64,000 nt of DNA from Dichetophora obliterata (GCA_963920525.1 OY986438.1:97823349-97887348), one strand, 5' to 3'. Positions 32,131 through 42,827 are shown, numbered from the stretch's first letter. Notes: generated from the letters alone by a model not told the origin. A program made the numbers and translations.

Positions 32131-32832
32131 AAGAACAATGGCTTGGATTCTCAGGTATTTTTCTTAAATTTTAAGAAAAGGACAAGTAAAGAAGCTTTGA
32201 TGAAGGGAGAACTGACAGCTGCGGAAGAAGAAGAGGCCGAAATGGATCTTTGTCGCAAAATTCAATTAGACACCTTTTTTAAGAATTTTCCTGTTTAATT
32301 GCAAAAAAAGTTACATCAAAAGACAGCAGCTTAGATGCACTCAATCCGTGTTTAGATGATCATCGCGTGTTACACGTAGTGGACGCCTAGAGAACGCATT
32401 TTGCATGCCGTAAGCAGCGCGCCGACCTATTATATTGCCCAAAGGACATCAGCTGACGGTGATAAATGAAATAAGGCAAAAATTTTGGATCCCTACAATA
32501 AGGTCACTCGTTGGTAGTATTGAAACTCAGTGCACATATTGCAAAGTCCGGAAGCCAAAAACTCCACAAATGGGTTATTTACTACCCGACAGAGTGACAC
32601 CCTTTGTTCGTCCTTTCTCATACAACGGGCTCGATTTCTTTGGTCCTATTGACGTTTCCATTGGAAGACGGAGAAAAAAGATGGGTCGCGCTATTTGCAT
32701 GCCTGGCGGTGCGAGCAGTTCACCTTGAGATAGCTGCAGACTTGTCTATACGCATTTTTGTTGTGCATCAGAAACTTTATTAACCGGCGTGGGGTACCAA
32801 TCCAGGTGAGAAGCGACAATGGAACTAACCTA
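32130..32832 (+). pseudogene. BEL/Pao integrase fragment
   Basis: A plus-strand frame (32435-32728) reads LTVINEIRQKFWIPTIRSL, a CTYCKVRKP zinc-binding pair and VRPFSYNGLDFFGPI, the BEL/Pao integrase start. The frame shifts near 32690 but the core continues to GVPIQVRSDNGTNL near 32825. Upstream 32180-32290 resembles the acidic linker (GELTAAEEEEAEM). Sequence similarity ends abruptly near 32840. It may be the 3' part of the BEL remnants to its left. Confidence 0.65.
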
Positions 32833-32984
32833 AGTCTGCGGACAGAGTAAACGCTGAAGCAGGCAGGCAGGCAGGTTTGCTTACTTGTCTCAGTTCGAGA
32901 AAACTAGCTTCATACGATTTCATATAAACCTGCTTGAAGTGTGCAGAGTGGAAGCAGGCAGGTCAGATTAGATCAGATCAGGTT

Positions 32985-33021
32985 GTTGCGAGAAACCAGG
33001 CTGGCTCAGGTTTCTCGCAAC
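32985..33021. repeat. Perfect 13-bp hairpin
   Basis: GTTGCGAGAAACC (32985-32997) is inverted at 33009-33021 around an 11-nt loop, next to a (CAGG)n run at 32864-32878. Confidence 0.6.
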
Positions 33022-33208
33022 TGAATTTGTTCTTATTGTGTTGTTTTTTGCAATTTTTCAAGGAAATTGCCTTTTTTTATTATCTTTAGAATACAATACC
33101 AATTACAACAAAAACATTCAACAACAACGCGTTGAACGAAACAAATATTAACAGCAGTGACCACGCACATGTTTATGTGAGTGTGAAGGTTGTTTTTGCT
33201 GGGTATTA

Positions 33209-33505
33209 GGGGTATTCACGATTCAGTGCACTTGCCTGTGCAGTTGAGGACTTGTGCAGTTGTGCAGTTAGGTTTTCGTGAACACACCACCATCACCATT
33301 TCAAGGCTGTCAACATTTTTCAATGCTCACAAGTGCACAACTGCTCAAGTCCTCAACTGCACAGGTGCTCAAGTCCTCAAGTTGAAGGTAACAGTAGAAA
33401 AGCACTTGTGCAGATTTTTGACGTACGTACAATTTGTTTTTGTAAAGTGCACAAGTTCTGAAGTCCTCAACTGCACAGGCAAGTGCACTGAATCGTGAAT
33501 ACCCC
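33209..33505. mobile_element. MITE with perfect 45-bp TIRs
   Basis: The left end starts GGGGTATTCACGATTCAGTG and matches the inverted right end over 45 bp without mismatch (33209-33253 and 33461-33505). TA flanks both sides. Partial inner copies of 'aagtcctcaactgcacagg' follow. Perfect arms point to recent mobility. Confidence 0.85.
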
Positions 33506-33640
33506 TAGTGATTAACGTCGATTAAGATTGTGTTGTTGTTGGTGATAAGTTGTGCACGCGAAAATGATAGATTGATCAAATGGGGAATTGTTGGGCATGT
33601 AAGAAACAAAAGAAATACATGTTAAATAAGTAAAACAATA

Positions 33641-34083
33641 GGGCTATTCCCAGTTACGGGCAAATAGCTTTGCAAATGTATGCCCTACCAAATATTTGCC
33701 ATCAATTGTGAGCACACTTTTTAGAACACTGTTGCAAACAAAACTCACAGCTGTTTTGGAGGAAAAAAAAACACAACACGAACAGTATTTGTGGTGTTTT
33801 TCATTACTATTTATCAAAGTGCATTATTTATCACAGTCAGTTCCATATCAGAGTCTGTTAATTTTGTTTTATTAGCGGCGTTTGGTTAAAATGTGACAGC
33901 TGATTGATTGGCAAACAAGTTTTGCCCATGCTCGACTGTTTGCAATGCGATTTTAGTGTTGCAAATTTGACACAGTCGGGCAAATGCAAATCTGTACATT
34001 TTGTTGTTGTGTTGAAAATATTTGCCATCATATTTTGCAAATGCCACGATGCCACGCTATTTGCCCGTAATCGGGAATAGCCC
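33641..34083. mobile_element. TIR MITE with GGGCTATTCCC ends (443 bp)
   Basis: GGGCTATTCCCAGTTACGGG at the left is inverted at the right (ending CGGGAATAGCCC) with about two mismatches in 28 bp. TA flanks both sides. 'atatttgccatca' recurs inside in inverted order. No coding capacity. Confidence 0.75.
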
Positions 34084-34085
34084 TA

Positions 34086-35055
34086 ATAAAAAATGAAATT
34101 GCTTGGTTTTGCATTTTTTTTTAATATTTTGAACAGTAAAACACCAGGGTCTAATATTTAAAAAGCATTAATTTTAAAGTCATTTCCAATGAGATATAAC
34201 GTTTTTATGATTTTTCTGATTTTTTTTTTGTACTCGAAATGCCAGAACTTTGCGGATTTTTGAAAAAAAAACCAAGTTTCACTAGCTATAACTTTTTTCT
34301 TAGGATTTTGGTTTTTTTAATTTTGTGCACAAAATAGCGCAAGACTATGCTTTAAGCATTATTGTTGTTATTGGTTAACATTTTACATTTTTGGATTTTT
34401 GGGAATTTTTTTCGTAAAAGTACTCAAACTCCACATTTTCAAAAGGGTACACTTTTAATAAAAAATTCCATAACGACCAAGTCATTCAAATTAATGACAC
34501 AATTTTCTGTGTTTGTATTAAGTGTTGTTTCAGAAAATTGTTTAACAACATTTCATTGCAATTTTTAAAAATTTGGATTTTTACGATTTTTTTATAACAA
34601 CAAGAAAGAAAATAGAATTTTTTCGAAAAGTAAAATATCACAACTCTGGTAATTTTCATCCGATTTTTCTCACCGATGACACGTTGTAAAGGTATTTTAA
34701 TCTACTTTCGATTAAAAGTATAGAATTATTTTACCAGTTTACAGAATTTTAATACACATTTTAATGACGTAACATCTCATTTTCGCCTTTTATACCAATG
34801 TAATGAGATTAAATCGCAATGAGCCTTACTTTATCGGTGTCCGATTTGGATATAATTTCTGGAGAGATATCTTATCGGCCAATGGAACATTTCTAGCCAC
34901 CCAAGGAAACTCTAATTTTAGTTTGAAATTCTCAGTGCAATTCTGGGCTGGCCTAGTGGCACAAAAGCTACAACACAAATGCAATTTTATATGCAGAGTT
35001 TTTGGCTCTTTAATCACAGTTTTTAACAATGTCCATGAGCACTTAATTTTGGAAA
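34086..35055. other. AT-rich stretch, no supported gene
   Basis: Repetitive T-rich text. The 153-codon plus frame at 34803-35264 has no recognised domain and overlaps a minus-strand repeat-gene remnant. Confidence 0.4.
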
Positions 35056-35264
35056 AAATAGACTTCAGATACAAAAATCATTCACTACTTTCATCCACTG
35101 CTTTGACAAAATTCTTTATTAAGCCGAGTTTTATATGTAGGGGAAGTACTTTTTCAGATACTTTTTCCTTTAGACTTAAGAATATACTATATTGTCCACA
35201 CACGTACCAAAACTGGTTTGATGAATTTTTTCAATTTTTTCACTACGATTTCACTCACAAATAG
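35056..35264 (-). pseudogene. Remnant of a recurrent arthropod repeat gene (LHIKLGL motif)
   Basis: A minus-strand frame reads LPLHIKLGLIKNFVKAVDES, a segment I recognise from an abundant unnamed arthropod transposon-associated protein (LHIKLGLMKNFVKAL). Flanking frames are broken. The function of the family is not known to me. Confidence 0.5.
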
Positions 35265-35465
35265 TAAATCTGAAAGATCAAAATGTGAAACAAACCTATT
35301 TTTCAATGTCGACGATGTTTACTAATATGGGTCGTTTAAAAAAGATTATCAGTGTGTACCTCAGAAACAAGACGTGATAGAAACAAAAGGCATCCACTGC
35401 CTACATACTGTAACTTATAGAAAACTATAATAGCAACCAGTTTTTCAGGTACCGAGATCGTGTCA

Positions 35466-35720
35466 CGCAGTGTTATCTATTCCATCGCCCCAAATACAAC
35501 TTTTTCCGTAAAAACCACTAATAAACGTGCCATCAAAATTATTTGAGAAATCACAAATTTTTGAGAGGCTATTATAAATATCAGATGATTGAAAGTTGCA
35601 AGGTAAATAAGACACATCCGAACAGTAATTTTTTTCAATTCACCCTCAATTAAAAAATTAATAGCGGCAAAAACGCTTGGGAAGAATATATCAGGAATTT
35701 GAACAAAATAAGATTTATAA
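35466..35720 (-). pseudogene. Jockey-family endonuclease fragment
   Basis: DNA aligns by eye with 24870-25080 of the Jockey-clade element: 'ccatcaaa.tt.ttagaa', then 'aaagttgcaaggtaaataag' against 'aaaattacaaggaaaataaa'. Minus-strand residues include DFSNNFDGTFI. Truncated and frameshifted. Confidence 0.6.
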
Positions 35721-35779
35721 TTTTTTACAAATAATTTTTTATAAACAAACAAACAGTCCCAGCGTCTTGGAACCCACGT

Positions 35780-36240
35780 TACTGTAGACAAAACTTTCTT
35801 CGAGATTGTAAACGACTTTGTCTATCTGGGATCCAGCATAAACTCAGCCAACGGCATCAGCATTGAGATCAAACGAAGAATAACTCTTGCCAACAGGTGT
35901 TACTTTAAGCTCAGTAGGTAATTGAGAAGCAATCTGCGTCAGTGACGAGTACCGAATACGGTGGAACGATGAACTGTACGAGCTGTACGCTGACATCGAC
36001 ATAGTCAAGAGCATTCAAATCGAGCGGCTTCGCTGGATAGGTCATGTTGAGCGTATGAAAGGTACCCAGCGACGGTCAACGCAGAAGAGGACGACCGCAT
36101 CTTCGTTGGAAAGACAATCTGACGAAGCTTGGAATTTTCAACTGGCGCCAGCAAGCGAGACAGAAATGGCTGGCGCACATTCTTAAATGAGTTCAAGACC
36201 GACATACGGTTGTAGCGCCAACTAGGTAAGTAAGTAAGTA
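35780..36240 (+). pseudogene. RTE-clade LINE 3' fragment
   Basis: Frames contain NDFVYLGSSINSANGISIEI, KRRITLANRCYFKL and NWRQQARQKWLAHIL, the C-terminal part of RTE-type ORF2, with several frameshifts and stops. It ends in a (GTAA)n tail at 36223-36240, as RTE elements often do. The 5' part is absent. Confidence 0.7.
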
Positions 36241-36319
36241 ATTTGTGAATATTTATTTACAGCAACGTATTTTTGTATAAAAAGTCGTTGGTTAACACTG
36301 AGCGGAAAACTAAAATAGA

Positions 36320-36941
36320 CAGCCCTATTGCGAGAGTGTATTCGATGATAGGCGGTAGAATAAAATGCAGTTGATTACGTCGATTTAATTTCGTTTAGGT
36401 ATTGTGTAACCTTATCGACAAAAATGTACACTATTGTAAATTGCATACTCTATTTTAAACAGCTGTTTGACATTTTTTTTATTTTTAGTGTGATTTACAA
36501 CAAATGTTATTTCCAAATAAAAGTTTGTAAGTTTTTAATTTTAATTGTCGCAAAATTTATAAAAAATAGAAAAAATAAAGAATCGTAAAATGAATTCAGC
36601 TGACTTGTGGTTAAGTGATGACGAGGAGGATGGTGTTGAAGCTTCTAGTTTAGTGGAATTGGCAAGGGAGGTGGAGGGTATTTTTTGTTGCTTACAACCT
36701 TTGCTCTGAAATTATTTTCATCTCTATTATTTTTTATCGACTTCCAACGCAAACAACTTTTTTTACATTTCCATATATTTTGAGCCCAAGCACACAACCA
36801 TTGATTAGAAAATAGTTATCGACAAATGGTCGATCAAAAAGCTATTCATAGTCGCGAAAACGACATTCATAATAGCATCGCTAATCGATAATCGCTTTAT
36901 AGTCGTTTATCGACTGCCAATCGACACTCGCAATAGGGCTG
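36320..36941. mobile_element. Harbinger-like defective TIR element
   Basis: Ends CAGCCCTATTGCGAG and CTCGCAATAGGGCTG are exact inverses (15 bp). Possible 3-bp flank AGA lies on both sides. Inside, a short frame from ATG 36591 (MNSADLWLSDDEEDG) looks like the acidic start of a transposon protein but stops after about 39 codons. Superfamily assignment is tentative. Confidence 0.6.
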
Positions 36942-37160
36942 AGAAATAGAGTGTCGACATCTGAAAACGTAAGCTTACAATGTAAGTCGAAAGGTCACAG
37001 TGAAAAGGTCGAATTTCGACCACTGGCGATTTCTAGTAACAATTTAAGTTGCTGTCAAATGTGAAAAGATAGATTTTTATAAATTACGCTACATAAATTC
37101 TCAAGCATTTAATTATAGAAAAACTTGTGCAATAAGTTTGGGAAACTTGTATGAACATAC

Positions 37161-37317
37161 CTTGTGGTCATTACAGCTCCAATATCAATCTTGAATGGAT
37201 TTCTCGAACAGATCTCTTTCTCCATTTCACTCTGACTATCAAAACATAAATAACGCAAATAAATATCATCGTGAAGAGTAAACGAAATTTCACGATTTGT
37301 AAATACGCTTTCCTCAG
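37161..37317 (-). CDS. PRIM1: DNA primase small subunit, exon 2
   Basis: 157-nt exon. The frame reads SVFTNREISFTLHDDIYLRY and then KEICSRNPFKIDIGAV, the conserved N-terminal block that precedes the catalytic FDIDMTDYDD of PRIM1. The acceptor is GATATAG at 37318 and the donor AAG|GTATGT at 37161/37160. The exon enters in phase 1 and leaves in phase 2, matching exon 1 and exon 3. The open frame continues past the donor (YVHTSFPNLL), which is intron. It lies 32.5 kb from exon 3. Confidence 0.92.
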
Positions 37318-37385
37318 CTATATCAATGAAAAAAGAAAATAAAAACATCAAAGTTTTACTATAACGAAAATACATTTTTCTTTAC

Positions 37386-37515
37386 AAAGTCCATATGAGA
37401 GCCATCGGTAAAATGGTTTATGCGGGAAAAGGCGCTTGTAGTAGACTGGCAACATATCCTGCAAAACACTGGTATCATATTTTTCCTCAAACTCTTGTTG
37501 TTGTGATTCCGGCAT
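37386..37515 (-). CDS. PRIM1: DNA primase small subunit, exon 1
   Basis: 130 nt coding 43 residues plus one base, starting MPESQQQEFEEK and reaching LPVYYKRLFPHKPFYRWLS, the typical primase N terminus (YYKRLFP and FYRWLSYG). The donor is CTTT|GTAAAG at 37386/37385; intron 1 is 68 bp. The ATG at 37515 is the first in-frame methionine and is preceded by AT-rich leader. This fixes the N terminus missing next to exon 3. Confidence 0.92.
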
Positions 37516-38570
37516 TTTTATATTTCAAAAGCAGCTGAAAATAATTACAATAATATTATTAATTAAAAAATAAATAAATAGAATTTAAACTATTTGGTAA
37601 TTGAAAAAACGAATTAATTTTTGTTGAATGCGTTACTCTTTATTATGTTCAATACTTTATGAAGATACACATAGAAGCAACGACATTTGACTTTTTTAAA
37701 TATTATCTGTATAATTTAAGATAAATGGAAAAAATTATAAAACAATTACTTAATTCAAACAAAGCATACAGATCATAAAGTAGAGTTACGATATACATAC
37801 TCCTTAATACTGAGAACGTATCTGAGAACTCAGTTTAACAAACATTGTGCAGATTTATCTGCATGTATATTAAAGTCATTAATTAGTTTTCTTTTTAATT
37901 TAATATCAATTAAATATGATTTGCAGATCAAAGTTATTTTTTATTTTTATTTTTTTCTTATTGATTCTTACCACATACATATGTATATATATGCCTATTT
38001 ATATAAATGATTAATGCATACATATTAATATTAAGATATAATAAACAAACTTAAAAATTTAACTTTTCAAGCAGCAAATAACATTCCAAGTATTTTTATG
38101 ACTTATTGGCAGAAACAAACTTTTAAAAATTCGAGTTATGAATAAATTATTTTAGTTTGCAATACAACAAAAACATAATTTTAAAAAATATATCGGGGGC
38201 CTATATATGCATTTTCCTCTATCTGCATTTTGGGCATTTTTTAATGCCAAAATGATGTCTGGCCTCGGTTGCATCTATGGTATTAATATTAGAGCGAAAA
38301 ACCAATCCGAACATTTTGTTTTAATCAACTAAACGGAACCTCTATCTACAAACTTATTTTTTTACTTACGACATAAACCTCTATCTGCATTAAAAACAAG
38401 TAGTTTTGAAAAACTCTATGAAGATTTTTTTACTTTGAAACATTTTCTTATGTTGATACAAATAATTTCCAGCTACACTAGCACAAATGTTAAATAACAA
38501 AGGACTTTGGGAAGGATTTTCGATTTTGTTAGCTAAACTCGTTTCCTTTGAATGCAGTTGTTGCCAAGGC
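37516..38570. other. Upstream region of PRIM1, AT-rich, no gene seen
   Basis: Expected to hold the PRIM1 promoter. The phrase 'ctctatctgcatt' recurs at 38217 and 38380 and, diverged, near 45510-45560, hinting at a dispersed repeat. Confidence 0.4.
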
Positions 38571-38787
38571 TTGGTTTTCACTATGGCATTTTCAGTGGTC
38601 AGTTGTTGTCAATCAAATTGAAAATGGCAACATGTTGACATTTTTTCTACATTTGGCAATCTTGGAAAATTAAAAACAAATAAATTATTAAATGGAGCTA
38701 TGCAGAAAATGTTCTAGAGTTTTATTAAGGTGATATTTCAGGTGATAAAATTTTGAGTCATTATTAAAATGACATAGTGAAAACCAA
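38571..38787. mobile_element. TTGGTTTTCACTATG-family MITE, copy 1
   Basis: TTGGTTTTCACTATG at 38571 is inverted as CATAGTGAAAACCAA at 38773-38787. A closely similar copy lies at 55095-55307. Length about 217 bp, non-coding. Target duplication unclear. Confidence 0.75.
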
Positions 38788-38960
38788 GCACAAGAATGTG
38801 AAATTGGGCACCAAAATTTGTGGTTGTTAAATGTTCTTTGTTGGGATTGATTGATTTTTGAAAACACTTTAACTTATAGAATTTTTATTTCGATATCCAT
38901 GGGGCGTATGTCAAATTCATTTCGTTGTAGGAAGCGAGAAAATTTCACATATAATTCTAT

Positions 38961-39178
38961 CATAGTAGAATTAGAGAAGGTAGATGCATTTCGGAGAGAC
39001 ACACTGCCGGAACCGTCAAAACTAAGTTGACAGCCCATACAAAATCTGAAAACGATGAGAATGCGATAAGAAAGCAAAAATAGGCAAGAATAGTAGAAAA
39101 ATACTTGAGTTTGACGATTCTGGCTATGAGAAAATGAGAGCAGTCTGAAATGCATATACCTTTACTAGTTCTACCATG
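38961..39178. mobile_element. hAT-like MITE of the CATGGTA family, copy 5
   Basis: The left end CATAGTAGAATTAGAGAAGG matches the inverted right end CATGGTAGAACTAGTAAAGG. A perfect 8-bp target duplication AATTCTAT lies at 38953-38960 and 39179-39186. 218 bp, non-coding. Confidence 0.82.
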
Positions 39179-39299
39179 AATTCTATTAATAATTATTAAA
39201 AATAATATTTCAATTATTGGAGAAAAGCGTAGGTAAGTGCGGTTTAATAATTTTTTACAGGGATCGTAATTCTTATAAGAGATATCCAAAAACTCAAAG

Positions 39300-42185
39300 A
39301 ATAATTATTATTTTTCGATTTTTTATTGTATTGCTCAAAAATAAGAATTATGTTTCGATTTCTATTTTTTTCATCAAAAATAAGAGTTATTTTTATTTAT
39401 TTATTTATTTTATTTATTTATTTTTTTATTTTTATTTTTCTGTTCAGGAATAAGACTTATTTTTGAGTTTTATTTATATTGCTCAAGAATAAAAATTGTT
39501 CCTCAATTTTTATTTTTTTCGCTCAGAAATAAAAGTTATAACTCAATTTTTATTTTTATGCCCAGAAATAAGAATTATTTGTTAAGTTTTATTTTTTCGC
39601 TCAAAAATAAAAATCATGTGTCGAGTTTTACTTTTTTTCCTCAAACATAAAACTCAAAACACCACACAGCTTTGTTGTTGCTGGCGCATGCTCGCCTTGA
39701 GTGTGGCTTGTGTGCGTACGTAAAAAGTGTGATTGGGGGGTTTCAACATATGGCACGATTACGATAACTCGGGCGCCGTAATTTTAAAGAGATTTTTTGG
39801 TGAGAATTACAAACAAATTAATTTGGTCGAACAAAAAATCGATAGCTTAACTAGTTATCGAGTTATCGATTTTTAAATTTTTTCCCTTGGTAAAAGATCT
39901 GTTCAATAAAATATCTATATCTTTTCCAATTTTTAAAAAATATAGAAAAATATGTTAATGTCGTATGAAAGATAATTTAATAGTCTATTCGAAAAAATAC
40001 ACATAAAAAAATTTTAGCAATAAATTGAATTTTATGAGTTGTTTTATATTATGGTTGCTTTTCAGTTGTGACAAAACCGTTTTTTCTCAAAAATTTCCAT
40101 TATTAATATGCAAATTATACATTAGATATTTAAAGACTAAAGTTTTATCTATCATCAATCAATCAAATTTCAAAATCAATATTGGTTTTTCGAATTAACT
40201 GTAAGTTAAATATGTTTGTTGCAAGGATAAACTATTTGATTTAATAAAATAAAAGCTGTTGACCAAAAGTGATCAGCTAAAAGTTTAAAATTTTTTCACT
40301 GGCTAGAAATATTAATTCATATAAATATTACAGCTTCAATTTTGCCTTAAAATAAAATATAAAAAATAAATATGCTTGAAAAAAACAACATACAAATTAA
40401 ATCACTCTTAAATGGTATACACCAAAGATAAATTTTCAAGCTTTAATAATTCAAAAATTATACTAATAACGGTAGTTTTTGAGTTAACATATACATACAA
40501 ATAGCTATGAAATGTGAAATACTCTAATTATCTTTAAAAAGATTTCTTAACCACTATAGCAAGAAAACAAATAGAAAGTTTCCTTAGGGGATCAATGAAC
40601 ACAAATATTGTATTAAACAAATCGATAACTCTAATAGATAAATCCATTTGTCCTTCTCTCCCATTTCAATCCACTGAAATTGAACTTTTTAATTTAATGT
40701 TATATTTAGTTTTTCTACTTAAATCCAACTATACTCCTTCTTCAAGTTAGCTGAAAACTGTTTTATAATTAGTTTTAGTTGGTATGATATTAGATTACGG
40801 GAGGGTAAAACCCGTTTAATCCCCTCGTCGTAATAAAGCGCAGGCCAAATAGTTAATAATTCTCAGAAGCATACACATGCGCTCAAGAATTATCACATGG
40901 AAAGTTGCCAGTTCTAATTCCCACAAAAATTATCTTTTTCCCACAGCAATTCAAAAAAATTCCCACGTGGGAGATTTTTACTAAAAAATTCCAACCAAAA
41001 ACCCTAAAGCCATAAAAATCACACCAAAAATCCTACAGTTATAAAAATACCACAAAAATCCCACAAACCATAAAAAATAAATAATTCAATTCAATTCAGA
41101 AAATTAAGCAGTTATAAAATACTATGTTTCCATGGCGAATTAAGCCGGTGTTAACTCCCATGAAAAAGCAAGTTGAGTTAAATTTCGAAAAATCTCCGAA
41201 ACTCTACGAAACTTGTTGATTTATGTGGCTTCTGTAATTTTTCATAATACAAAATGACGTATGGAAGATTTTTTTGGAACTCTGCACAGACGTATACTAA
41301 GTTTTGTTAGTAAAATCACGAAAAATGGATATTTATACAAAACTACAAACTAGTACTTAATAAAAAATAAAAAATGCAGAAAACGTTGAAAATTTTAACA
41401 AGTCAATGTATGTTGATTTCTAAACATTTTTAACGTTTTCTGCATTTTTATTTTTTATTAAGTACTAGTTTGTAGTTTTGTATAAATATCCATTTTTCCA
41501 TAACCATAATATAAAACTACTCATAAAATTCAATTCATTGCTAAAATTTTTTTATGTGTATTTTTTCGAATAGACTATTAAATTATCTTTCATATGACAT
41601 GTTAATTTTCTATATTTTTTAAAAATTGGAAAAGATGTAGATATTTTATTGAACAGATCTTTTACCAAGGGAAAAAATTTAAAAATCGATAACTCGATAA
41701 CTAGTTAAGCTATCGATTTTTTGTTCGACCAAATTAATTTGTTTGTAATTCTCACCAAAAAATCTCTTTAAAATTACGGCGCCCGAGTTATCGTAATCGT
41801 GCCATATGTTGAAACCCCCCAAACACACATTTTACGTACGCACACAAGGCATACTCAAGGCGAGCATGCGCCAGCAACAACAAAGCTGTGTGGTGTTTTG
41901 AGTTTTATGTTTGAGGAAAAAAAGTAAAACTCGACACATGATTTTTATTTTTGAGCGAAAAAATAAAACTCAACAAATAATTCTTATTACTGGGCATAAA
42001 AATAAAAATTGAGTTATAACTTTTATTTCTGAGCGAAAAAAATAAAAATTGAGGAACAATTTTTATTCTTGAGCAATATAAATAAAACTCAAAAATAAGT
42101 CTTATTCCTGAACAGAAAAATAAAAATCAAAAAATAACTCTTATTTTTGATGAAAAAAATAAAAATCAGTGAATAATAATTAAAT
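39300..42185. mobile_element. Large foldback-like element B (about 2.9 kb, arms about 700 bp)
   Basis: Left arm (about 39300-40059) and right arm (about 41497-42185) are inverted copies at high identity; for example 'gggtttcaacatatggcacg' at 39738 pairs with its inverse ending near 41819. The outer parts of both arms are built of imperfect 55-60 bp AT-rich units ('ctcagaaataaaagtta...'), as in foldback transposons. The inner parts share the 'cgattacgataactcgggcg' and 'atcgatagcttaactagtta' blocks with element A. The loop (40060-41496) is non-coding. Confidence 0.8.
41321..41497. repeat. Near-perfect 66-bp-stem hairpin in the loop of element B
   Basis: 41321-41387 (from 'aaaaatggatatttatac' to 'gaaaacgtt') is inverted at 41432-41497 with a single one-base length difference, leaving a 44-nt loop. 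It abuts the right foldback arm. Confidence 0.8.
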
Positions 42186-42686
42186 TAAATTTTTATTGGT
42201 AAAACTCAAGAAATAAAAATCATATCTTATTTCGATAGAGGATGCATTAAGCAGCATAATGAAGTTATCCAAAATGTGCTACGACAATGGGAAAATGTTG
42301 ATTTTTTCGATTTAATTTTAGGAAATAATCGTTATTTTCTATCCCTGATTTTTTATAATCTAATGTGATATGAAGCGATACATAATTAAAAAAAAACATT
42401 TTCTCGTGTAACTTGTCCAGCCATAACCGTATGCATGAGATGGCACAAAATGCAGGTAGATGTAATTCTTTACAAAAAATTGCATTCCATTACGCCTCAT
42501 CTAGTGAAGAAGATATGTTTGTTTCTTTAGTAAATACTAGTAAATACTAGAGACCTGCACAATACGATTACTACACATATGAGTACAGATGAAAATAATC
42601 ACTTAACTAGCATAACCATAATTTTTTTTGTTTTTGTGTAATCATATATGAAATAGCAAGTACTACTCGGCATCGTATGGTTAGTA

Positions 42687-42817
42687 ATCGGCATCGTCTT
42701 GAGCTATTTTGTATGATTTGGTACAGAGCTCGGGAATTCACGTGGAAACGTACGACAATGGCGTGGCGTGAATTCACATACTTGCAAATCATACAAATAG
42801 CTCAAGACCATGCCGAT
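42687..42817. mobile_element. Small palindromic MITE with TA flanks
   Basis: ATCGGCATCGTCTTGAGCTA at the left matches the inverted right arm (TAGCTCAAGACCATGCCGAT) over about 34 bp with few mismatches. TA borders both ends. About 131 bp, non-coding. Confidence 0.65.
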
Positions 42818-42827
42818 TAAAAAATAA

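Larger units (their letters stand above)
4655..37160 (-). other. PRIM1: PRIM1 intron 2, about 32.5 kb, transposon-filled
   Basis: The 5' splice site is CAAG|GTATGT at 37161/37160 and the 3' splice site is CTTTAG|ACC at 4655/4654, both on the minus strand. Donor and acceptor phases match, restoring an arginine codon between GAVMTT and PKNF. Everything inside reads as mobile DNA or repeats; no other host gene was recognised. The first intron of the same gene is only 68 bp. Confidence 0.88.

Noticed and set aside
18830..32840. One continuous BEL/Pao provirus with two LTRs
   Set aside because: No second LTR was found, much of the reverse transcriptase and RNase H is missing, and two gag-protease junction-like segments suggest possibly more than one copy.
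34803..35264. 153-codon plus-strand frame
   Set aside because: No recognisable domain, AT-biased composition, and it overlaps a minus-strand repeat-gene motif that is recognisable.
36591..36720. Host microexon reading MNSADLWLSDDEEDG
   Set aside because: It lies entirely between the inverted ends of a TIR element and stops after about 39 codons.
31112..37030. A 5.9-kb transposon bounded by the inverted 24-mers
   Set aside because: The interior is a patchwork of unrelated elements and the match stops at 24 bp; only the repeat pair is reported.
37109..37375. An 88-codon minus-strand frame that could be annotated as an independent small gene
   Set aside because: Its centre is PRIM1 exon 2; both ends run into introns with clear splice sites.
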